Positions 36,490 through 45,404 of a stretch of DNA of 64,000 nt are shown here, piece by piece. Origin of the DNA: Pseudomonas sp. URMO17WK12:I11 (GTDB lineage: Bacteria; Pseudomonadota; Gammaproteobacteria; Pseudomonadales; Pseudomonadaceae); NCBI RefSeq assembly GCF_007677725.1, contig NZ_VEDF01000001.1, forward strand, positions 203,457 to 267,456, in the 5' to 3' direction. The notes beneath the pieces are model-generated. The model ran no database searches and was not told the origin of the DNA. It saw nothing but the letters and a program-made list of their open reading frames with translations. A program made the position numbers and the translations under genes. Numbering within the stretch: position 1 is the stretch's first letter; every line of letters begins with the position of its first letter.

Positions 36490-37470
36490 TCAGTGTGGAT
36501 GCACGTGGCCGAACAGGCTCTGCGCAACGCGCACCCGCTGCTCGGCATCTTCGCTGATGCCGTCTTTGGCCAGCGCCTCGATGTGCGCCTCGACAGCGTG
36601 AGTGCGCTGGGTCAGGCCGGTGTCGTTGGCGATCTGGATGTTCAGGCCGGGGCGGGCGTTGAGTTCGAGAATCAACGGGCCTTTGTCCTGATCCAGCACC
36701 ATGTCCACGCCGATGTAGCCCAGCCCGCACAACTCATAGCAACCGGCGGCCAGCTTCATGAAGCCGTCCCAGTTTGGCAGCTGCACGCCGTCCACCGCAT
36801 TGGTGGTGTCCGGGTGCTTGCTGATGATGTTGTTCAACCAGGTGCCGCGCAAGGTCACCCCTGTGGCCAGGTCGACGCCGACACCGATGGCGCCCTGGTG
36901 CAGGTTGGCCTTGCCGCCGGACTGGCGGGTCGGCAGGCGCAGCATGGCCATGACCGGATAGCCCATCAGCACGATGATGCGGATGTCAGGCACCCCCTCA
37001 TAGCTGATGCTCTTGAAGATCTGGTCGGGGGTCACCCGGTATTCGATCAGCGCGCGGTCGCGGTGGCCGCCCAGCGAGTACAAGCCGGTGAGGATGCTCG
37101 AGACCTGGTGCTCGATTTCCTCGTGGCTCATGATCTTGCCCGATACCGTGCGGTAACGGTCCTCGAAGCGGTCGGCGATCACCAGGATGCCGTCACCGCC
37201 GGCACCCTGGGCCGGCTTGATGACGAAGTCGCTGCGCCCGCCGATGATCTCGTGCAGCTTGTCGATCTGCTTCTCGGTCTCGATGATGCCGTACATTTCC
37301 GGCACATGGATACCGGCCGCCAGGGCGCGCTCCTTGGTGATGATCTTGTCGTCGACGATCGGGTACAGGCTGCGCTTGTTGTACTTGAGCACATAGTCCG
37401 CGTTGCGCCGGTTGATGCCCATGATGCCCCGGGCCTCCAGGGCTTTCCAGGTCTTGATCAGGCCATACAT
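36490..37470 (-). CDS. ATP-grasp alpha-L-glutamate-ligase-like protein (RimK-related)
   Basis: A 326-residue ATP-grasp enzyme. Visible motifs are FVIKPAQGAGGDGI (nucleotide-binding lysine and glycine loop), EYRVTPD and LILELNARPGLNIQ, whose Glu and Asn are Mg ligands. It forms an amide between a carboxylate and an amine using ATP; the partners are not known. It is related to RimK, which glutamylates ribosomal S6, but is in a different subgroup. Its start overlaps by one base the stop of the membrane protein gene, so the two are cotranslated. The acceptor may be presented by that protein. Confidence 0.85.
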   Translation of the reverse strand: MYGLIKTWKALEARGIMGINRRNADYVLKYNKRSLYPIVDDKIITKERALAAGIHVPEMYGIIETEKQIDKLHEIIGGRSDFVIKPAQGAGGDGILVIADRFEDRYRTVSGKIMSHEEIEHQVSSILTGLYSLGGHRDRALIEYRVTPDQIFKSISYEGVPDIRIIVLMGYPVMAMLRLPTRQSGGKANLHQGAIGVGVDLATGVTLRGTWLNNIISKHPDTTNAVDGVQLPNWDGFMKLAAGCYELCGLGYIGVDMVLDQDKGPLILELNARPGLNIQIANDTGLTQRTHAVEAHIEALAKDGISEDAEQRVRVAQSLFGHVHPH

Positions 37471-39005
37471 CAGGCGTCAGCCTTCTTCAGGAATGCCTTG
37501 AAGCGTACGAGCTCGGTCAGGCGATAGCCGCGGTAGCGACCCATCGCCAGCATGAAGCCCACCAGGATCAACAGCACGGCCGGGAAGGTGAAGACGAAGT
37601 ACACCAGCTCCGGCACCATCATCAACAGGTGCGCCAGCGAGGCGGCGAACAAGGTACCGATCGCGACCTTCATGGCATGGCCACCGCCGCGCTCTTCCCA
37701 GGTAATCGACAGGCGTTCGATGGTCATGGTCAGGATCACCATCGGGAACAGCGCCACCGACAGCCCGCGCTCAAGGCCCAGCTTGTGGCTGAACAGGCTG
37801 ATGGCGGCGATCAGCACCACGACGAAGGTCAGCACCACCGACAGGCGCGGCAGCATTTGCAGCTTCAGGTGCTCGAGGTACGAGCGCAATGACAGACCCA
37901 GGGCGGTGATCACCGTGAACAGCACGATCCCAAAGCCCAACTGCGTTTCGCGGAAGGCCAGCGCGATCAGCACCGGGGTGAAGGTGCCCAGGGTCTGGAT
38001 ACCGATCAGGTTGCGCAGCACCAGAATGACCAGCACGCCGATCGGGATCATCACCATGATCATGAAGGTCTGCTGGGTCTGCAGGGGCAGGCCGTAGAGC
38101 GAATACTCGAGGAAATCGGCGTCGGTGTTCTCGTCGGTCAGCTTGGCCAGGCGGATGGCGTTCATCTCGCTGTTGTTCATGCTGAAGGTGACATTGGCCT
38201 TCTTGCCGCCATCGACGGTGATCAGGTTGTCGTCACCAGTCCACCACAGCAGGCGATCGTTCGGCAGGCCCTGCTCGCCGGTGTCGGGGTTGAAGTACAG
38301 CCAGTCGCTGCCGTTGAAGCTGCGCAGCCACAATTCTGGGGTTTGCGGGGTATCGGCGACCAGGCGGATGGTATGGACTTTTTCCATCGGCACGTGGGCG
38401 ATCGACAGCAACAGGTCGATCACCTGAGCCTTCTTCATCGGCGAAGTGTCGCCGCCCAGCAACAGCTTGACGTTGTCGTCGTTGAGGTTGTTGACCCGCT
38501 TGATGGTTTCGCTGACGAAGGTCTCGACATCCGCCGAATGCTGGCGGATCGGCGCCATCAGCGCCTCGGCGGCGATTTTCTCGGGGCCTTCGATGGCCAG
38601 GCTGTCGCGGAAGGTCGGGCCTTTGACCGTGGCCTTTTCCTTGCTGTAGCGCTTGGTCAGCACCAAACGGTAGTAGAGGGTCTGGTTGCCGCTGGCGCGA
38701 CGTGCCGACCAGGTTACCTTGCGGTTACCGTCGGCGCGGTTGACGCTGACCCCGTAGTTGTTGGAGATGAAGCTCTCGTTGAGGCTCACGTAGTCGCGAT
38801 TGAGCGGCGGCACGAACATCTGGATCTTCACCGGATCCTTGGTGCTGGCGACGAACTCGACCTTGGCGTCGATGTTCCACAGGTCGTCGGTTTCGTCTTC
38901 GGTGACCGGAATGCCCAGCACGAGGATCTGATAAGCCGTGACCGCCACGCCGAGCAGCACCAGCACGGTGATCAGGACTTTCAAATGGAGGGTAAGAGAG
39001 CGCAT
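37470..39005 (-). CDS. UUP1-type protein: inactive transglutaminase domain fused to seven TM helices
   Basis: A 511-residue membrane protein. A TM helix spans about 8-28, then a periplasmic transglutaminase-like domain of about 270 residues that does not show the usual Cys-His-Asp triad in an obvious form. A block of about seven membrane helices lies between about 310 and 495. The last one carries FTFPAVLLILVGFMLAM. It lies between the ATP-grasp gene and a retropepsin-like gene in the same direction. The domain pairing is known from comparative genomics; its function is not established. Confidence 0.82.
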   Translation of the reverse strand: MRSLTLHLKVLITVLVLLGVAVTAYQILVLGIPVTEDETDDLWNIDAKVEFVASTKDPVKIQMFVPPLNRDYVSLNESFISNNYGVSVNRADGNRKVTWSARRASGNQTLYYRLVLTKRYSKEKATVKGPTFRDSLAIEGPEKIAAEALMAPIRQHSADVETFVSETIKRVNNLNDDNVKLLLGGDTSPMKKAQVIDLLLSIAHVPMEKVHTIRLVADTPQTPELWLRSFNGSDWLYFNPDTGEQGLPNDRLLWWTGDDNLITVDGGKKANVTFSMNNSEMNAIRLAKLTDENTDADFLEYSLYGLPLQTQQTFMIMVMIPIGVLVILVLRNLIGIQTLGTFTPVLIALAFRETQLGFGIVLFTVITALGLSLRSYLEHLKLQMLPRLSVVLTFVVVLIAAISLFSHKLGLERGLSVALFPMVILTMTIERLSITWEERGGGHAMKVAIGTLFAASLAHLLMMVPELVYFVFTFPAVLLILVGFMLAMGRYRGYRLTELVRFKAFLKKADA

Positions 39006-39010
39006 CGGGA

Positions 39011-39547
39011 TTACTCTGCTTTGGGAGCGTCGGTGGCACAGGCAGGTTTGCCGGCCGCGTATTTGAGGCTTGGGTCGACCAGCGCGTCGAAGTGCTTGAG
39101 CGCCTCGGAGCCGATCAACAGCGGAAACTGGAAGGCGCTGCGGTCAGTGAGGTTGACCTCGATGGTGCGCCGGGCCTGGCCCATGCAGATAGCCAGCTCG
39201 ATGACTGGGCGCGCGGTGTAGGCCTTGCCGGACTGTGCATCGTAATCGCCAGCGCGGCGCTTGATCTTGCTGACGCGTGCCAACGGGCGCTCGATCGGGT
39301 GCGAATGGGCGGCATCGATGGCCAGGTAGAAGCGTACCCAGCTTTCGCCGTTGCGTTTGAAGCGCTTGATATCGCGGGCGCTGAGCGAGGCGGTCTTGGC
39401 CCCGGTGTCGAGCTTGGCAGCGACCTCCAGGTCAAGATCGCCCAGCCGGGCGTATTCGTTCAGACCGTACACGGTCTTGCCTGCTGCCTGGCCAAGGGCC
39501 GGTAGCAGGGTCAGGCATAACAGCAGAATGACGGGTGTAAGTCTCAT
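39011..39547 (-). CDS. Retropepsin-like (RimK-associated) periplasmic protease
   Basis: A 178-residue protein with a signal peptide (MRLTPVILLLCLTLLPALG) and a single-domain aspartic-protease-like motif, LDTGAKTAS with Asp47. Retropepsins need a dimer to form the active site. Some annotations call this family 'ATP-dependent zinc protease', but no zinc motif or ATP site is seen. It is five bases upstream of the membrane-protein gene and heads a three-gene operon. The start was moved to 39547 because the signal peptide follows directly. A TGTCGACA palindrome lies 77 bp upstream. Confidence 0.82.
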   Translation of the reverse strand: MRLTPVILLLCLTLLPALGQAAGKTVYGLNEYARLGDLDLEVAAKLDTGAKTASLSARDIKRFKRNGESWVRFYLAIDAAHSHPIERPLARVSKIKRRAGDYDAQSGKAYTARPVIELAICMGQARRTIEVNLTDRSAFQFPLLIGSEALKHFDALVDPSLKYAAGKPACATDAPKAE

Positions 39548-39623
39548 AGTCCTGGCGCGGTGAGCTGGGCAGATTGTGGGGCAAAGGTGACTGGCAACGA
39601 CTGCGCACGCTTGCTCGTTCATC

Positions 39624-39631
39624 TGTCGACA
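39624..39631. promoter_or_regulatory. TGTCGACA palindrome 1
   Basis: An 8-bp copy of the motif found also at 39761-39768 and 39834-39841. It lies in the 296-bp gap between the divergent retropepsin-like gene and the GntR gene. Confidence 0.4.
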
Positions 39632-39758
39632 ACATGAATCGGCGACAGAAACGCGCTCCCTGCTCCGTTGGAAGCGCGGCATTCTATCACGCCGACGTCT
39701 TGACGCCAGCGCGCCGCGTTCAGACAACGCCGGGGCGGGCTTAGTTCGCGATTAGACG

Positions 39759-39770
39759 ATTGTCGACAAT
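39759..39770. promoter_or_regulatory. Candidate GntR operator, ATTGTCGACAAT
   Basis: A perfect 12-bp palindrome in the gap upstream of the GntR/FCD gene and the prp operon. GntR/FCD regulators typically bind short palindromes of this size. Confidence 0.6.
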
Positions 39771-39833
39771 GTCGATTTTGCCTTTGACTGCAAGCCTCTG
39801 ATTCGCTAGTTTCAGTAAAAGTGTGCTTCAAGG

Positions 39834-39841
39834 TGTCGACA
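39834..39841 (+). promoter_or_regulatory. TGTCGACA palindrome at the GntR start codon
   Basis: The palindrome ends two bases before the ATG at 39844, where bound repressor could block its own transcription or elongation. Confidence 0.5.
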
Positions 39842-39843
39842 AT

Positions 39844-40560
39844 ATGCTGGACCTCACCACCCCCAGACCCGCCGCGTCTGACGATACGGAAACCTTGTCC
39901 GAGCATGTCTTCCGGCGCATCCAGGCGGCTATCGTCAAAGGCGACATCGCGCCGGGCAGCAAGATTTCCGAGCCAGAGCTTGCGCGTACCTACGGCATCA
40001 GCCGCGGACCGCTGCGCGAGGCGATCCACCGCCTGGAAGGTCAGCGCCTGTTGGTCCGGGTGCCACATGTCGGCGCGCGGGTGGTGTCACTGAGCCACGC
40101 CGAGCTGATCGAATTGTATGAGATTCGCGAATCGCTTGAAGGCATGGCCTGCCGCCTGGCCGCCGCGCGCATGAGCCAGGCCGACATCGACGAGTTGCGG
40201 GCGGTACTGCAGACCCATGAGCGCGACGCCGCGTTCCAGGCCGGGCTGGGTTACTACCAGCAAGAAGGCGACTACGATTTTCACTACCGGATCATCCACG
40301 GCAGTGGCAACCAGACCCTGGTGAAGATGCTCTGCGGCGAGCTGTATCAGCTGGTGCGCATGTACCGAATCCAGTTTTCCGCCACGCCCAACCGGCCCCG
40401 CCAGGCCTTCAGCGAACACCACCGCATCCTCGATGCCATCGAAAGCCGTGACGGCGAGCTGGCCGAGCTGCTGATGCGCCGTCATATCGGCGCATCCAAG
40501 CGCAACATCGAGCGTCACTACCAGGACGCCAACAACAATGACCTTCGAGGTGATCAATGA
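39844..40560 (+). CDS. GntR-family (FCD) regulator of the methylcitrate operon
   Basis: A 238-residue regulator. The N-terminal winged helix has the GntR motif [20 protein letters not shown], and the FCD effector domain has [12 protein letters not shown], which contributes metal-binding histidines. It overlaps prpB by four bases (ATGA), so it is the first gene of the operon. Three TGTCGACA palindromes lie upstream, one at its start codon, suggesting autoregulation. The likely effector is 2-methylcitrate or a related acid; that is inference. P. aeruginosa has a GntR gene in the same place. Confidence 0.88.
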   Translation: MLDLTTPRPAASDDTETLSEHVFRRIQAAIVKGDIAPGSKISEPELARTYGISRGPLREAIHRLEGQRLLVRVPHVGARVVSLSHAELIELYEIRESLEGMACRLAAARMSQADIDELRAVLQTHERDAAFQAGLGYYQQEGDYDFHYRIIHGSGNQTLVKMLCGELYQLVRMYRIQFSATPNRPRQAFSEHHRILDAIESRDGELAELLMRRHIGASKRNIERHYQDANNNDLRGDQ

Positions 40561-41447
40561 CTCAGCACAGCACCCCTGGACAGCGTTTTCGTGACGCCGT
40601 TGCCGCCGAACATCCGCTGCAAGTGGTGGGCACGATCAACGCCAACCATGCCCTGTTGGCCAAGCGTGCCGGCTTCAAGGCCATCTACCTCTCCGGCGGC
40701 GGTGTGGCAGCAGGCTCGCTGGGGCTGCCGGACTTGGGCATCAGCAACCTGGACGATGTGCTCACCGATGTGCGGCGCATCACCGATGTCTGCGACCTGC
40801 CGTTGCTGGTTGATGTCGACACCGGCTTCGGCGCCTCGGCTTTCAACGTGGCCCGTACCGTGCGCTCGATGAGCAAGTTCGGCGCGGCGGCCATCCATAT
40901 CGAGGATCAGGTCGGGGCCAAGCGCTGCGGTCATCGGCCAAACAAGGAAATCGTCTCGCAGCAGGAGATGGTCGACCGCATCAAGGCAGCGGTCGATGCC
41001 CGCAGCGATGACAGCTTCGTGATCATGGCGCGCACCGATGCGCTGGCGGTGGAGGGCTTGAACGCTGCTCTGGATCGCGCTGCAGCGTGCGTCGAAGCCG
41101 GGGCCAACATGATTTTCCCCGAAGCGATTACCGAGCTTGCCATGTACAAGACCTTCGCCGAGCGGGTGCAGGCGCCGATTCTGGCCAACATCACCGAGTT
41201 CGGTGCCACGCCGCTGTTTACCACCGAGGAGCTGGCGTCGGTCGATGTGTCGCTGGTGCTCTACCCGCTGTCGGCGTTTCGCGCCATGAACAAGGCCGCA
41301 GACAATGTCTACAGCGCCTTGCGCCGGGATGGCACGCAAAAGAATGTGATCGACACCATGCAGACGCGCATGGAGCTGTACGACGCCATCGGCTACCACG
41401 CCTTCGAGCAGAGTTTGGATGCGTTGTTCGCCCAGAAAAAAGCCTGA
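40557..41447 (+). CDS. prpB: 2-methylisocitrate lyase
   Basis: A 296-residue isocitrate-lyase-superfamily enzyme. It cleaves 2-methylisocitrate to pyruvate and succinate, the last step of the methylcitrate cycle. The signature KRCGHRP has the catalytic Cys124, and DVDTGFG and [10 protein letters not shown] are the Mg-site motifs. The gene overlaps the regulator by four bases. It is followed 99 bp later by prpC, with a hairpin in the gap. Confidence 0.96.
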   Translation: MTQHSTPGQRFRDAVAAEHPLQVVGTINANHALLAKRAGFKAIYLSGGGVAAGSLGLPDLGISNLDDVLTDVRRITDVCDLPLLVDVDTGFGASAFNVARTVRSMSKFGAAAIHIEDQVGAKRCGHRPNKEIVSQQEMVDRIKAAVDARSDDSFVIMARTDALAVEGLNAALDRAAACVEAGANMIFPEAITELAMYKTFAERVQAPILANITEFGATPLFTTEELASVDVSLVLYPLSAFRAMNKAADNVYSALRRDGTQKNVIDTMQTRMELYDAIGYHAFEQSLDALFAQKKA

Positions 41448-41454
41448 ACCGGTT

Positions 41455-41489
41455 CTGGCTTGCGCGCCACCAACCCGCGAGCAAGCCAG
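41455..41489 (+). repeat. Intercistronic hairpin, prpB-prpC
   Basis: CTGGCTTGC (41455-41463) pairs with GCAAGCCAG (41481-41489). A nearby GCG/CGC match could extend the stem. Confidence 0.6.
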
Positions 41490-41546
41490 GCAGCAACTGC
41501 CGATAAGCCCGATTTTCCATAACAAGTTCAAGAAAGGAGAAACACC

Positions 41547-42674
41547 ATGGCCGAAGCAAAAGTTCTCAGTGGTGCAGGCCTGCGCGGCCAGGTGGCCGGC
41601 CAGACTGCACTGTCCACCGTCGGCCAGGCCGGCGCCGGCCTGACCTACCGTGGCTACGATGTTCGTGACTTGGCCGCTGGTGCCGAATTCGAAGAGGTCG
41701 CCTACCTGCTGCTGTACGGCGAACTACCCAGCCAGGCCGAGCTTGCCGACTACAAGCACAAGCTCAAGAGCCTGCGCGAATTGCCGCAGGCGCTCAAGGA
41801 GGTGCTCGAGCGCATCCCGCGCGATGCGCATCCGATGGACGTGATGCGCACCGGTTGTTCGGTGCTCGGTACCCTGGAGCCGGAGCTGACCTTCGAGGCC
41901 CAGTGCGACAGAACCGACCGCCTGCTGGCGCTGTTCCCGGCAGTGATGTGCTACTGGTATCGCTTCAGTCACCACGGGGTGCGCATCGATTGCAGCAGTG
42001 ACGAGCCAACCCTGGGTGGCCACTTCCTCTATCTGCTGCACGGCAAGCAGCCGAGCGAGTTGCACGTCAAGGTAATGAACGTGTCGCTGATCCTCTATGC
42101 AGAGCATGAATTCAATGCCTCGACCTTCACTGCGCGGGTCTGCGCCTCGACCTTGTCGGACCTGTATTCCTGTGTCACGGCCGCCATTGGCACGTTGCGC
42201 GGGCCGTTGCACGGCGGTGCCAACGAGGCGGCCATGGAGCTGATCGAGCGCTTCCAGAGCCCACAGCAGGCCACCAATGAACTGCTGCGCATGCTCGAAC
42301 GCAAGGACAAGATCATGGGCTTCGGCCACGCGATCTACAAAGAGTCCGATCCCCGCAACGAGGTGATCAAGGGTTGGGCCAGGCAGCTGGCCGATGAGGC
42401 TGGCGACACCGTGCTGTATCCGGTGTCCGAGGCCATTGACCGGACCATGTGGGAGCAGAAGCGCCTGTTCCCCAACGCCGACTTCTATCACGCCTCGGCG
42501 TACCACTTCATGGGCATCCCGACCAAGCTGTTCACGCCGATCTTCGTCTGCTCGCGCCTGACTGGCTGGGCCGCGCATGTCTTCGAGCAGCGCGCCAACA
42601 ACCGCATCATCCGCCCAAGCGCCGAGTATGTGGGCGTCGAGCAGCGCCAGTTCGTGCCAATCGAGCAGCGCTAA
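41547..42674 (+). CDS. prpC: 2-methylcitrate synthase
   Basis: A 375-residue citrate-synthase-family enzyme. HGGANEAAM and GFGHAIYKESDPR carry catalytic histidines, and the latter binds oxaloacetate. The length is shorter than that of housekeeping GltA (about 430), as expected for PrpC. It condenses propionyl-CoA and oxaloacetate to 2-methylcitrate. AAGGAG precedes the ATG at 41547. Gene order prpB-prpC-acnD-prpF supports the call. Confidence 0.96.
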   Translation: MAEAKVLSGAGLRGQVAGQTALSTVGQAGAGLTYRGYDVRDLAAGAEFEEVAYLLLYGELPSQAELADYKHKLKSLRELPQALKEVLERIPRDAHPMDVMRTGCSVLGTLEPELTFEAQCDRTDRLLALFPAVMCYWYRFSHHGVRIDCSSDEPTLGGHFLYLLHGKQPSELHVKVMNVSLILYAEHEFNASTFTARVCASTLSDLYSCVTAAIGTLRGPLHGGANEAAMELIERFQSPQQATNELLRMLERKDKIMGFGHAIYKESDPRNEVIKGWARQLADEAGDTVLYPVSEAIDRTMWEQKRLFPNADFYHASAYHFMGIPTKLFTPIFVCSRLTGWAAHVFEQRANNRIIRPSAEYVGVEQRQFVPIEQR

Positions 42675-42688
42675 GGCATAGGCTCCCG

Positions 42689-42705
42689 GGGCTGCGCAGC
42701 AGCCC
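42689..42705 (+). repeat. Intercistronic hairpin, prpC-acnD
   Basis: GGGCTGC (42689-42695) pairs with GCAGCCC (42699-42705) around GCA. Flanking C- and G-rich tracts could extend the pairing. Confidence 0.55.
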
Positions 42706-42752
42706 TGGGGGCCAGACCTGCATACCGAATACCGTGACCGAGCCTGAAGCCT

Positions 42753-45341
42753 ATGAACACTGCATACCGCAAGCCCCTGCCAGGTACTGCCCTGGACTAT
42801 TTCGATGCCCGTGCGGCGGTCGATGCGATCAAGCCCGGCGCCTACGACCGTTTGCCCTATACCTCCCGAGTCCTGGCCGAGAACCTGGTACGACGCTGCG
42901 ATCCGGCCACGCTCGATGCCTCGCTGGGCCAACTGATCGAGCGCAAGCGCGACCTGGACTTCCCGTGGTTTCCGGCACGCGTGGTGTGCCACGACATTCT
43001 CGGGCAGACCGCCCTGGTCGACCTGGCCGGTCTGCGCGATGCCATTGCCGACAAGGGCGGCGATCCGGCCCAGGTCAACCCCGTGGTGCCAGTGCAGCTG
43101 ATCGTCGATCATTCGCTGGCGGTGGAATGCGGCGGTTATGACCCGCAAGCCTTCGAGAAGAATCGCAGCATCGAAGACCGCCGCAACGAGGACCGTTTCC
43201 ACTTCATCAACTGGACCAAGAAAGCCTTCAAGAACGTCGACGTGATCCAGCCAGGCAACGGCATCATGCACCAGATCAACCTGGAGAAGATGTCGCCGGT
43301 CATCCATGGCGATCATGGCCTGGCGTACCCCGACACCTGTGTCGGCACCGACAGCCACACGCCCCATGTCGATGCCTTGGGGGTAATCGCCATTGGTGTC
43401 GGCGGCCTTGAAGCAGAAAACGTCATGCTCGGTCGCGCCTCCTGGATGCGCTTGCCGGAAATCGTTGGCGTGACCCTGACCGGCCGGCTGGCGCCCAGCA
43501 TCACGGCCACGGACCTGGTGTTGGCCCTGACCGAGTTTCTGCGTCAGCAGAAGGTGGTCGGTGCGTACCTGGAGTTTCACGGTGACGGAGCCAGCGCATT
43601 GACCCTGGGCGACCGCGCCACGATCTCCAACATGGCCCCGGAATACGGCGCCACCGCCGCGATGTTCGCCATCGACCAACAGACCATCGATTACCTCAGG
43701 CTGACCGGTCGCGATGATCAGCAGGTGCAGTTGGTCGAAACCTACGCCAAGGTCGCCGGCCTGTGGGCCGACAGTCTGGCCCAGGCCGAATACGAGCGCA
43801 CCCTGAGCTTCGACCTGTCGAGCGTGGTGCGCAACATGGCCGGCCCGTCCAACCCGCATGCCCGTGTCGCCACCCGCGACCTGGCGGCCAAGGGCATCGC
43901 CGGTGCCTGGCAGGATGTGCCGGGGCAGATGCCCGATGGCGCCGTGATCATCGCGGCGATCACCAGTTGCACCAACACCAGCAACCCACGCAATGTCATC
44001 GCCGCCGGCTTGCTGGCGCGCAACGCCAACCGCCTGGGCCTGGTGCGCAAGCCCTGGGTCAAGTCGTCGCTGGCGCCGGGTTCCAAGGCGGTGCAGCTGT
44101 ACCTGCAGGAGGCAGGGCTTGAACGCGAGCTCGAACAGTTGGGCTTTGGCATCGTCGCTTTCGCCTGCACCACCTGCAACGGCATGTCGGGTGCGCTCGA
44201 CCCGCAGATCCAACAGGAGATCATCGACCGCGACCTGTACGCCACCGCCGTGTTGTCGGGAAACCGTAACTTTGACGGCCGCATCCACCCTTACGCCAAG
44301 CAGGCGTTTCTCGCCTCGCCGCCACTGGTGGTGGCCTACGCGATCGCCGGCACCATCCGCTTCGACATTGAAAAAGACGTGCTGGCCGTGGTCGATGGCC
44401 AGCCGATCCGCCTCAAGGATATCTGGCCCAGCGACGAGGAAATCGATGCAGTCGTGCGCGCGGCGGTCAAGCCTGAGCAGTTCCGCCAGGTCTATATCCC
44501 GATGTTCGCCATCGAAGAGGATCGCGGGCCGCAAGTGGCGCCGCTGTACGATTGGCGGCCAATGAGCACCTATATTCGCCGCCCACCTTACTGGGAGGGC
44601 GCCTTGGCCGGTGAGCGAACCTTGCGCGGCATGCGGCCGTTGGCGGTGTTGCCGGACAATATCACTACCGATCACTTGTCGCCTTCGAACGCCATTCTGC
44701 TCGACAGCGCAGCCGGGCAATACCTGGCGAAGATGGGCCTGCCCGAGGAAGACTTCAACTCCTACGCCACCCACCGTGGCGATCACCTGACCGCCCAGCG
44801 CGCCACTTTCGCCAACCCCAAGCTGTACAACGAGATGGTGCGCAACGCCGACGGCAGCGTGAAGCAGGGCTCGTTGACGCGCATCGAGCCCGAAGGCCAG
44901 GTGACGCGCATGTGGGAGGCCATTGAAACCTACATGCAGCGCAAGCAACCGCTGATCATCGTTGCCGGGGCCGACTATGGTCAGGGATCCTCGCGTGACT
45001 GGGCGGCCAAAGGCGTGCGCCTGGCCGGCGTCGAGGCGATCGTTGCCGAAGGCTTCGAGCGCATCCACCGCACCAACCTGGTAGGCATGGGTGTGCTGCC
45101 GTTGGAGTTCCAGCCGGGCACCGATCGCAACACCCTGGGCCTGGATGGCAGCGAGACTTACGACGTGCTTGGCCAGCGCAAGCCGCGGGCGACCTTGACC
45201 CTGGTGGTCACCCGGCGCACGGGCGAGCAGTTGCAGGTGCCGGTCACCTGCCGGCTGGACACCGCCGAGGAAGTCTCGATCTACGAGGCGGGCGGGGTGT
45301 TGCAACGCTTTGCCCAGGATTTCCTCGAATCGACCGTGTAG
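42753..45341 (+). CDS. acnD: AcnD, Fe/S-dependent 2-methylcitrate dehydratase
   Basis: An 862-residue aconitase-family enzyme. Cluster-binding cysteines lie in TSCTNTSNP and in FACTTCNGMSG. The C-terminal swivel domain has GADYGQGSSRDWAAKG. AcnD dehydrates 2-methylcitrate and, with the isomerase PrpF, supports the step otherwise done by PrpD. The position between prpC and prpF fixes AcnD rather than AcnA. A second aconitase, AcnB, is encoded convergently after prpF. Confidence 0.94.
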   Translation: MNTAYRKPLPGTALDYFDARAAVDAIKPGAYDRLPYTSRVLAENLVRRCDPATLDASLGQLIERKRDLDFPWFPARVVCHDILGQTALVDLAGLRDAIADKGGDPAQVNPVVPVQLIVDHSLAVECGGYDPQAFEKNRSIEDRRNEDRFHFINWTKKAFKNVDVIQPGNGIMHQINLEKMSPVIHGDHGLAYPDTCVGTDSHTPHVDALGVIAIGVGGLEAENVMLGRASWMRLPEIVGVTLTGRLAPSITATDLVLALTEFLRQQKVVGAYLEFHGDGASALTLGDRATISNMAPEYGATAAMFAIDQQTIDYLRLTGRDDQQVQLVETYAKVAGLWADSLAQAEYERTLSFDLSSVVRNMAGPSNPHARVATRDLAAKGIAGAWQDVPGQMPDGAVIIAAITSCTNTSNPRNVIAAGLLARNANRLGLVRKPWVKSSLAPGSKAVQLYLQEAGLERELEQLGFGIVAFACTTCNGMSGALDPQIQQEIIDRDLYATAVLSGNRNFDGRIHPYAKQAFLASPPLVVAYAIAGTIRFDIEKDVLAVVDGQPIRLKDIWPSDEEIDAVVRAAVKPEQFRQVYIPMFAIEEDRGPQVAPLYDWRPMSTYIRRPPYWEGALAGERTLRGMRPLAVLPDNITTDHLSPSNAILLDSAAGQYLAKMGLPEEDFNSYATHRGDHLTAQRATFANPKLYNEMVRNADGSVKQGSLTRIEPEGQVTRMWEAIETYMQRKQPLIIVAGADYGQGSSRDWAAKGVRLAGVEAIVAEGFERIHRTNLVGMGVLPLEFQPGTDRNTLGLDGSETYDVLGQRKPRATLTLVVTRRTGEQLQVPVTCRLDTAEEVSIYEAGGVLQRFAQDFLESTV

Positions 45342-45345
45342 CGGC

Positions 45346-45376
45346 GCGCAGAGGGCTGCCTGGCAGCCCTTTGCGC
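45346..45376 (+). repeat. Intercistronic hairpin, acnD-prpF
   Basis: AGGGCTGCC (45352-45360) faces GGCAGCCCT (45362-45370), and outer GCGCA (45346-45350) pairs with TGCGC (45372-45376). The centre is one base, so the innermost pairs would open into a small loop. Confidence 0.65.
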
Positions 45377-45404
45377 CTATCCATTGCAAAGAGAACAGCT
45401 CACC

